From CAWUJT01 sp963922715 (GTDB taxonomy: Bacteria > Pseudomonadota > Alphaproteobacteria > Rhodobacterales > Rhodobacteraceae): a DNA stretch of 11,287 nucleotides. The notes under the pieces were generated by a model. It saw only the letters and a program-made list of their open reading frames with translations. It was not told where the DNA came from and ran no database searches. The position numbers were made by a program, and so were the translations under genes. Where the stretch lies: the NCBI GenBank assembly GCA_963922715.1, contig CAWUJT010000080.1, forward strand, positions 1-11,287. The letters run 5' to 3'. This document shows, piece by piece, positions 6,704 to 11,287 of this stretch; the stretch's first letter is position 1; every line of letters begins with the position of its first letter.

Positions 6704-7408
6704 ATGTCTGATGACGACGATGACATCATTCTGTCCGAGCTCAATGACGAAGAGCTTGTCCAGCAAATGTTTGATGATCTCTATGATGGATTAAAAGAAG
6801 AGATCGAAGAGGCCGTGCAGATCCTGTTGGACCGCAGCTGGGTCCCGTATCGTATTCTGACAGAGGCGTTGGTTGGTGGCATGACGATTGTTGGCAACGA
6901 TTTCCGCGATGGCATTTTGTTTGTGCCAGAGGTTTTGTTGGCCGCCAAAGCGATGAAGGGGGGGATGGCCATCCTGAAACCATTGTTGGCGGAAACCGGG
7001 GCGCCACGTGTGGGCAAAATGGTGATCGGCACAGTCAAAGGTGACATCCACGACATTGGCAAAAACCTTGTCGCCATGATGATGGAGGGGGCCGGGTTCG
7101 AAGTGGTAGATCTCGGCATCAACAATGCGGTCGATGCCTATCTTGAGGCGCTCAAAACCGAAGAGCCTGATATTTTGGGGATGTCTGCGCTTTTAACAAC
7201 CACCATGCCTTACATGAAAGTCGTGATTGATACGATGGTCGAACAAGGGATTCGCGACGATTACATCGTCTTGGTGGGCGGGGCACCGTTAAATGAGGAA
7301 TTCGGCAAAGCCATCGGCGCAGATGCCTACTGCCGCGATGCGGCGGTGGCGGTTGAGACCGCAAAGGACTTTGTGGCCCGCAAGCATAACCAAATTCCCG
7401 CGCACTAA
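6704..7408 (+). CDS. Corrinoid (cobalamin)-binding methyl carrier protein of a split methionine synthase
   Basis: A 234-residue protein with the two-part architecture of MetH cobalamin modules. Residues about 15-100 are the helical cap (B12-binding 2), and residues about 104-225 are the Rossmann-like B12 domain. The cobalt-ligand motif DxHxxG is at 114-119 (DIHDIG, His116). The supporting SxL is at 161-163 (SALL), and the GG motif is at 192-193 (VLVGGAPL). It would shuttle the methyl group from methyltetrahydrofolate to homocysteine. The start at 6704 has AAGGA nine bases before it. The N-terminus SDDDDDIILSELNDEE is strikingly acidic. With a Bmt-like enzyme upstream and DUF1638 downstream, I read it as the methionine synthase carrier. 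A methylamine or methanol-type carrier is the alternative, but no such methyltransferase is nearby. Confidence 0.9.
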   Translation: MSDDDDDIILSELNDEELVQQMFDDLYDGLKEEIEEAVQILLDRSWVPYRILTEALVGGMTIVGNDFRDGILFVPEVLLAAKAMKGGMAILKPLLAETGAPRVGKMVIGTVKGDIHDIGKNLVAMMMEGAGFEVVDLGINNAVDAYLEALKTEEPDILGMSALLTTTMPYMKVVIDTMVEQGIRDDYIVLVGGAPLNEEFGKAIGADAYCRDAAVAVETAKDFVARKHNQIPAH

Positions 7409-7551
7409 TGTATTCTTCTGACACCTGCGTGTTTGCCATTAACGATGTCCATAAGCATTTGGAAAAACGGCTTTATATGCTTGAACGGAAAGATTGTGAT
7501 GCATGTCTTTCACTCCCTAAAGCTTGTCCTGCCATACATGTCCACACATGA
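7408..7551 (+). CDS. Doubtful 47-residue open frame linking the corrinoid gene to the exporter gene
   Basis: The frame starts at ATG 7408, sharing one base with the stop of the corrinoid gene (TAATG), and stops at TGA 7549-7551, overlapping an ATG at 7548. Such overlaps at both ends are what a translationally coupled gene would show. The peptide has three cysteines near its end (CDACLSLPKAC). Against it, its third codon positions are A/T-rich compared with its neighbours, it has no ribosome site of its own, and I recognise no family. It may instead be a spacer that keeps ribosomes moving towards the exporter gene, whose start lacks a visible ribosome site. Confidence 0.2.
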   Translation: MYSSDTCVFAINDVHKHLEKRLYMLERKDCDACLSLPKACPAIHVHT

Positions 7552-8423
7552 TGCCGCTGCGTGATTTGCTTTTGATTTTGATTGTTGTTCTGGTCTGGGG
7601 CACGAATTTCACAGCGATTAAAGTTGTCCTGTCAGAGCTGTCACCGCTTTTGTTTACCGGACTGCGGTACGCGATTTTGATACCGCTTATTCCACTCTTT
7701 CAGCGCCCCGCGCCTTGGAAAATCCTTCTGCTGACGGGCCTTTTTCTGCACATGGGACAATTTGGATTTTTGTTCTCTGCAATGGCAGCGGATGTATCGG
7801 CAGGGCTCGCCTCTTTGCTGTTGCAAACACAAGCCCCGCTGACAATTCTTTTGGCTGCGGTTTGTTTCCATGAACGCATCACACCTTTGCAAATCGCGGG
7901 TATCTTGCTTGCCTGTTTTGGATTGGGCTGTATTGCGTTTGTCAGCGGAGGTAACATCACACTGCTTGGGCTTTTACTGGTGCTGTGCGGTGCATTGTCT
8001 TGGGCGTTTGGCAATCTTGTCCTCAAGACGCTACCAGGCATCAATATGCCCGCGCTGTTCATCTGGTCATGTCTTGTGCCGCCTCTGCCCATGTTGGCTG
8101 TATCTTATGCGTTCGAAAGCCCTGCACCATTTTTGGCGATACAGGACTTAAGCCTACAGGCCTGGGGGGCTTTGGCCTATATCGCCCTGGCAGCAACTGT
8201 TTTGGGATTTTCGATTTGGGGGGCACTTTTGGCGCGACACCCGGCTGTGCTGGTTACGCCTTTTGCGCTTCTTATTCCCTTTGTCGGGGTTGGCGTTGCC
8301 GCCATGGTTTTGGGGGAGCGCATCAGTATGGGTGAAATCATTGCCGGGATCATCATCCTTTTTGGAATTGCGTTGACCGTTCTTGGTCCTCAACTCCAGC
8401 ATAAACTCAAGGCGCATCCATGA
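7551..8423 (+). CDS. EamA-family (DMT superfamily) inner-membrane exporter
   Basis: A protein of about 290 residues with ten hydrophobic segments in two EamA repeats. The first opens with DLLLILIVVLVWGTNFTAIK, and the second begins around LLGLLLVLCGALSWAFGNLV. Motifs such as VWGTNFTAIK, PLLFTGLRY, AGLASLLLQTQAP, FGNLVLKTL and LGFSIWGALLARH resemble the Escherichia coli EamA (YdeD) exporter of cysteine and O-acetylserine. Substrate transfer by homology is uncertain in this family, but an amino acid or sulfur metabolite fits the methionine context. Two adjacent ATGs (7548, 7551) are possible starts; a frame extending to 7524 looks non-coding. No ribosome site is visible at the start. The gene ends in ATGA shared with the DUF1638 start, so these two are translated together. 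Confidence 0.87.
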   Translation: MPLRDLLLILIVVLVWGTNFTAIKVVLSELSPLLFTGLRYAILIPLIPLFQRPAPWKILLLTGLFLHMGQFGFLFSAMAADVSAGLASLLLQTQAPLTILLAAVCFHERITPLQIAGILLACFGLGCIAFVSGGNITLLGLLLVLCGALSWAFGNLVLKTLPGINMPALFIWSCLVPPLPMLAVSYAFESPAPFLAIQDLSLQAWGALAYIALAATVLGFSIWGALLARHPAVLVTPFALLIPFVGVGVAAMVLGERISMGEIIAGIIILFGIALTVLGPQLQHKLKAHP

Positions 8424-9058
8424 TCCAGAACCTTGATGCCCGACTGTGTGCGACTGGTTTGACGCAAAAACGGGGAAACAAGACTCTGGTGCTGGCTTGC
8501 GGCGCTTTGGCGCGTGAGATTCTCGCGATTTGTGGTCAACAAGGGTTGATGCATCTTGATCTGAAATGTTTGCCCGCGATCTTGCATAATACGCCTCAGA
8601 AAATTCCCGATGCTGTTCGCGCAGCTATAGAGGTTGAACAGGACACCTATGATCATATTTTTGTCGCCTATGCGGATTGTGGTACAGGCGGGAGACTGAA
8701 AGCAACCTGTGAAGACCTGGGCGTGCAAATGCTTGAAGGCCCACATTGTTACAGTTTCTTTGAGGGCAATGACATTTTTACAGCCCGCGATGAAATGACG
8801 GCTTTTTACTTGACCGATTTCCTTGTGCGCCAGTTCGATGCTTTTGTCACTATACCGCTTGGTTTGAATAATCATCCAGACTTACGGGATGTATATTTTG
8901 CACATTATGACACGGTTGTTTATCTCGCCCAAACACAAGACGATCGACTGACGGCCAAAGCCAAACAGTGCGCCAAGCGGCTTGGGTTAAATTTTGAAAG
9001 GCGTTTTACAGGGTATGGTGATTTGCAAAATAGCCTTCAAAATATCATGCGGATTTAA
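8420..9058 (+). CDS. DUF1638 family protein, likely accessory to corrinoid methyl transfer
   Basis: A 212-residue protein recognised as DUF1638 by the ordered motifs LACGALAREI (residues 25-34), LPAILHNTPQKI (51-62), YADCGTGGRL (84-93), EGPHCYSFFEG (106-116), FYLTDFLVRQFD (129-140), and VYLAQTQD with FERRFTGYGDL near the end. Four cysteines fall in or beside these motifs (27, 50, 87, 110) and could form a metal or corrinoid-contacting site; that is inference. DUF1638 genes recur beside corrinoid proteins. From memory, mutant-fitness work in the roseobacter Phaeobacter linked a DUF1638 gene with its split methionine synthase, which should be checked. The start overlaps the exporter stop by four bases (ATGA). 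Its own stop overlaps that of the convergent rpsO. It has no signal peptide or membrane segment, so it is probably cytoplasmic. Confidence 0.85.
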   Translation: MIQNLDARLCATGLTQKRGNKTLVLACGALAREILAICGQQGLMHLDLKCLPAILHNTPQKIPDAVRAAIEVEQDTYDHIFVAYADCGTGGRLKATCEDLGVQMLEGPHCYSFFEGNDIFTARDEMTAFYLTDFLVRQFDAFVTIPLGLNNHPDLRDVYFAHYDTVVYLAQTQDDRLTAKAKQCAKRLGLNFERRFTGYGDLQNSLQNIMRI

Positions 9059-9324
9059 CGACGTATGCCAAGACGTTGGATCAGCGTTTTGTAGCGTGCT
9101 TCATCTTTTGAACGTGTGTAATCAAGAAGTCGCCGGCGCAATGCGACTAGTTTAAGCAAGCCACGGCGGGAATGATTATCTTTACGATGCGTCTTAAAGT
9201 GTTCGGTGAGTGTATTTATACGAGATGTGAGAATAGCAACTTGAACTTCTGGTGATCCTGTATCCCCGTCTTTCGTCGCATATTCTTTGATCAAACGGCT
9301 TTTTTCTTCTTGCGTAATCGACAT
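9055..9324 (-). CDS. rpsO: 30S ribosomal protein S15
   Basis: An 89-residue protein, the standard length for S15. It shows the family helices MSITQEEKSRLIKEYA, DTGSPEVQVAILTSRINTLT, EHFKTHRKDNHSRRGLLKLV and ALRRRLLDYTRSKDEARYK. The conserved GSPEVQ, the DNHSRRGL loop and the RRRLLDY segment bind 16S rRNA at the three-way junction of the central domain early in 30S assembly. The start at 9324 is preceded by GAAAGGGG. The gene is usually followed by pnp and often preceded by truB. Here neither is adjacent: downstream is the convergent DUF1638 gene, sharing the four-base TTAA that provides both stops, and upstream is a divergent RTX gene. A hairpin in the leader could serve S15 autoregulation. 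Confidence 0.98.
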   Translation of the reverse strand: MSITQEEKSRLIKEYATKDGDTGSPEVQVAILTSRINTLTEHFKTHRKDNHSRRGLLKLVALRRRLLDYTRSKDEARYKTLIQRLGIRR

Positions 9325-9351
9325 CGGGTACCCCTTTCAAAAGTTATGGCC

Positions 9352-9382
9352 AAGCCGGGATGTCGTCCAGCATGGTCGGCTT
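9352..9382 (-). promoter_or_regulatory. Hairpin in the rpsO leader, possible S15 autoregulatory element
   Basis: AAGCCG (9352-9357) and CGGCTT (9377-9382) form a perfect six-pair stem about 28 bases before the rpsO start. The enclosed stretch has a further small GGA/TCC pairing. Between the ribosome site and the ATG lies the self-complementary GGGTACCC. S15 is known to repress its own translation through leader structures in many bacteria, including alphaproteobacteria. That this hairpin does so is inferred from position alone. Confidence 0.35.
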
Positions 9383-9497
9383 AGATCAGTTCGAATTTGA
9401 TACAACTTAGGTAGCTCATTGAAAAGCCCTTATTGCCCACAGAACAGCAAATTAACTTTTAAGCTTCAAAATACTAGAGAAAAACAGTTCGAAGATT

Positions 9498-9508
9498 TAT
9501 AATATAAT
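9498..9508 (+). promoter_or_regulatory. Two overlapping TATAAT boxes before the first RTX gene
   Basis: TATAAT occurs at 9498-9503 and again at 9503-9508, sharing one base, about 30 bases before the start codon at 9536. The spacing from the start codon suits a promoter. No convincing -35 box lies 16-18 bases upstream of either, so an activator may be needed, or the boxes may reflect the A/T-rich sequence. Confidence 0.35.
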
Positions 9509-9535
9509 TTGGAATTTTATTGAAATGGGCGAATC

Positions 9536-10525
9536 ATGATGTTTGCGCTTCTCGGAATATTTGCAACGGCTGTTGTCGGCATTGTTGCTTATTCTTCTTC
9601 GTCCGAAGAAGAAACCATTGACGATGAAACTTCACTAGATGAGGGAGACGCCGCTGCAAACGAAAATGATGAGTATCATAAAACCACAGTTGTTACCTAT
9701 CCGGAAGAGGTCGAAGCTGAAGGTATGGGAACAAGCGGTGAAATCGACCAAGTCTATGGTAAGCATATTGGTGACCAGTTTGGTGCCAATCTTTTTGACA
9801 GCTTACTGTTTCAAAATCACGCAATGACAGGGTTCTCTGGTGACGATACATTGTCTGGCACATCGGAAGGCGACCTTATTATAGGCAATGAAGGCGATGA
9901 TGTGCTTTACGGGCATAATGACGCTGACCAGCTTGAAGGAAACGATGGGGATGATCTGATATACGGCGGCGCAGGTGGCGATATTCTTCATGGTTATGAA
10001 GGATATGATACACTTTATGGTGGGGACGATGCAGACTTACTCACAGGTGGCGAGGGCGATGATACGCTCTATGGTGACGCAGGCGATGATAAACTTTTCG
10101 GCCAAGAAGGCGCTGATCTTTTGGTGGGCGGAGAGGGTGACGACACGCTTGATGGCACGCACGCGCGCAACGTGTCTGAAGAGGGTGTGGATGAAGACAC
10201 CGGGGATACTCTTCAAGGCGGGGCGGGAGACGACGTTATCGTCCTTGGTAATGGCGACATAGCCGAAGGGGGCACCGGAGCAGATACATTCATCACCGGA
10301 GAACATATTACAGAAGACGTTCCTGTGATCACAGATTTTTCAGTGGATGAAGATGTGATTGAAGTTTATTATGATCCAAGTCTGAACGAAAACCTCGAAA
10401 TTACATTTGAGAATACTGATACAGGTACATCTGTTTTGTTAAATGGTGTACCTGTTGCAACTTTGGATGATGTCGCAGACTTAGATAACAGTTCTATTCA
10501 CCTTGTGCCAATTGAAACGAATTAA
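9536..10525 (+). CDS. RTX calcium-binding protein with N-terminal hydrophobic segment
   Basis: A 329-residue acidic protein. Residues 3-19 (FALLGIFATAVVGIVAY) are hydrophobic, followed at once by a Ser/Glu/Asp-rich linker to about residue 65. From about 99 to 207 run glycine-aspartate nonapeptide repeats of the GGxGxDxLx type (for example GGEGDDTLYGDAGDDKLFG), which form a calcium beta-roll. A charged insert at 208-222 precedes a last repeat at 226-234. The C-terminal module (VITDFSVDEDVIEVYYDP through LLNGVPVATLDDVADL) recurs on many Rhodobacteraceae RTX proteins and may carry the type I secretion signal. No enzymatic domain is present, so a surface or matrix role is more likely than a toxin. 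Two adjacent ATGs (9536, 9539) could start it, and the ribosome site is weak. The second RTX gene follows 188 bases later. Confidence 0.85.
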   Translation: MMFALLGIFATAVVGIVAYSSSSEEETIDDETSLDEGDAAANENDEYHKTTVVTYPEEVEAEGMGTSGEIDQVYGKHIGDQFGANLFDSLLFQNHAMTGFSGDDTLSGTSEGDLIIGNEGDDVLYGHNDADQLEGNDGDDLIYGGAGGDILHGYEGYDTLYGGDDADLLTGGEGDDTLYGDAGDDKLFGQEGADLLVGGEGDDTLDGTHARNVSEEGVDEDTGDTLQGGAGDDVIVLGNGDIAEGGTGADTFITGEHITEDVPVITDFSVDEDVIEVYYDPSLNENLEITFENTDTGTSVLLNGVPVATLDDVADLDNSSIHLVPIETN

Positions 10526-10680
10526 AAACTTAAAGCTAATATTTTTCACCATTGTTTACAAAATAGGTACATTAAAGAAGCTTATTTCATATTAATTCTT
10601 AGCCGATGATAATAACTAAAATTAACTAAGCCATTAAAACATTTTATTGACAAATTATAAAAGATTAGGAATAATTATTT

Positions 10681-10700
10681 ATGTTACGTTAATGTGACAT
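10681..10700 (+). repeat. Near-perfect inverted repeat just before the second RTX gene's ribosome site
   Basis: ATGTTAC (10681-10687) and GTGACAT (10694-10700) are complementary at six of seven positions, and at all seven if a G-U pair is allowed in RNA, around a six-base GTTAAT. The element ends immediately before AAGGA (10701-10705). It could be an operator or a hairpin that influences ribosome access. Confidence 0.4.
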
Positions 10701-10713
10701 AAGGAATTTAAAA

Positions 10714-11287
10714 GTGGAACTTCTTGCATTACTCGGTATGTTCGGTGCTGGTGCACTATTCTTCAGCTTAGTTGATGATGACGATGCTGGCGGTACCGCT
10801 GCGGCTGGTTCACTTTCAGATGATGTTGTATCAGAAGAAAACAACGATACTTCTTCTAGTGATATTATTACACAAGACGATAACATCACAGGCACTGAAT
10901 TAAACGATACTCTCGCCGGCACTAGATCTGAGGACACAATACGTGGACTCGAAGGTTTTGACGATCTAGACGGAAATGACGGAAATGATCTACTTGTTGG
11001 CAATCAAGGTGGCGACACTATGAGCGGTGACAATGGCGATGACACATTGTTCGGATATGCTGGTCGAGATCACCTGTATGGTGATAATGGCAATGATAGC
11101 ATTGACGGTGGGTACGGAGCCGATCAGCTTTCTGGTGGCGAAGGTGATGACATCCTCGAAGGTGGCTTTGCAGATGATACCCTCAAAGGGGATGCGGGGG
11201 ATGACATCCTTGATGGCGAAGAGGGCAATGACGTACTCTTTGGTTATACAGGTGCAGACACAATATCCGGTGATGATGGAAATGACA
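10714..11287 (+). CDS. RTX calcium-binding protein, N-terminal part (cut by window edge)
   Basis: The frame starts at GTG 10714, with AAGGA eight bases upstream, and remains open to the right edge (191 residues visible). The architecture repeats that of the preceding gene: a short hydrophobic N-terminus (ELLALLGMFGAGALFFSLV), an acidic Ser/Asp/Glu-rich linker, then glycine-aspartate repeats from about residue 65 (for example GGEGDDILEGG and GDAGDDILDG). The shared ALLG-(M/I)-F motif and layout suggest the two are paralogues, though the DNA has diverged. Export by a type I system would be expected from the RTX class, but the C-terminus, where that signal lies, is outside the window. A reverse-strand frame through this region is Ser/Pro-rich only because it is antisense to the Asp/Gly codons. 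Confidence 0.82.
   Translation, partial: MELLALLGMFGAGALFFSLVDDDDAGGTAAAGSLSDDVVSEENNDTSSSDIITQDDNITGTELNDTLAGTRSEDTIRGLEGFDDLDGNDGNDLLVGNQGGDTMSGDNGDDTLFGYAGRDHLYGDNGNDSIDGGYGADQLSGGEGDDILEGGFADDTLKGDAGDDILDGEEGNDVLFGYTGADTISGDDGND

Noticed and set aside
6569..6766. N-terminal extension of the radical SAM protein
   Set aside because: It would cross the promoter and start of the divergent corrinoid gene, and the residues are unlike the family N-terminus, which begins at 6568.
10622..10637. CtrA binding site (TTAA-N7-TTAA) upstream of the second RTX gene
   Set aside because: The two TTAA half-sites are eight bases apart, not seven, in an A/T-rich spacer where such pairs arise by chance.
10689..11003. 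Reverse-strand Ser/Pro-rich frame opposite the second RTX gene
   Set aside because: Its composition is the direct antisense of Asp/Gly/Glu-rich RTX codons. The forward frame has a ribosome site and clear RTX repeats.
9860..11287. CRISPR-like or satellite tandem repeats in the RTX genes
   Set aside because: The periodic DNA similarity is explained by in-frame glycine-aspartate nonapeptide repeats. There are no identical repeats with unique spacers.

Overview
The window looks like chromosomal DNA from a marine alphaproteobacterium of the family Rhodobacteraceae (roseobacter type). The main evidence is the F1-ATPase inhibitor zeta subunit (DUF1476) divergent from purC-purS, a methionine synthase divided into separate proteins (a homocysteine-binding enzyme and a free corrinoid protein, with a DUF1638 protein close by), and RTX proteins ending in a module common in this family. 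I see no tRNA, rRNA, CRISPR array, insertion sequence or phage gene, and no gene-free stretch longer than 300 bases.

Layout. 1-356 (-): 5' part of a LysR-type regulator, running off the left edge. 468-635 (+): a 55-residue membrane miniprotein. 637-1836 (-): class V PLP aminotransferase of the serine/alanine-glyoxylate type. 1928-2668 (+): YgfZ/GcvT-like folate-binding protein. 2693-3695 (-): purC-purS. 3873-4187 (+): ATPase zeta inhibitor. 4448-5467 (+): homocysteine methyltransferase (Bmt-like), preceded by a 260-base leader rich in inverted repeats. 5477-6568 (-): PA0069-type radical SAM protein. 6704-7408 (+): corrinoid-binding protein. 7551-8423 (+): EamA-family exporter, overlapping by four bases the DUF1638 gene at 8420-9058 (+). 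9055-9324 (-): rpsO. 9536-10525 (+) and 10714-11287 (+, cut by the right edge): two RTX calcium-binding proteins in tandem.

How the genes fit together. The centre (about 4.2-9.06 kb) is a one-carbon/sulfur amino acid locus. The Bmt-like protein should bind homocysteine through zinc, and the 234-residue protein carries the cobalamin. A methyltetrahydrofolate-binding partner, which this system needs, is not in the window. DUF1638 is probably an accessory or reactivation factor, and the exporter resembles cysteine/O-acetylserine exporters. YgfZ is also folate-linked. The purine genes and the ATPase inhibitor are ordinary housekeeping genes.

The observations most worth following are the bmt leader, where one C-rich strand can pair with three different partners including the ribosome binding site; the DUF1638 protein coupled to an exporter beside the corrinoid protein; and the paired RTX proteins that share an unusual N-terminal hydrophobic segment followed by an acidic linker.
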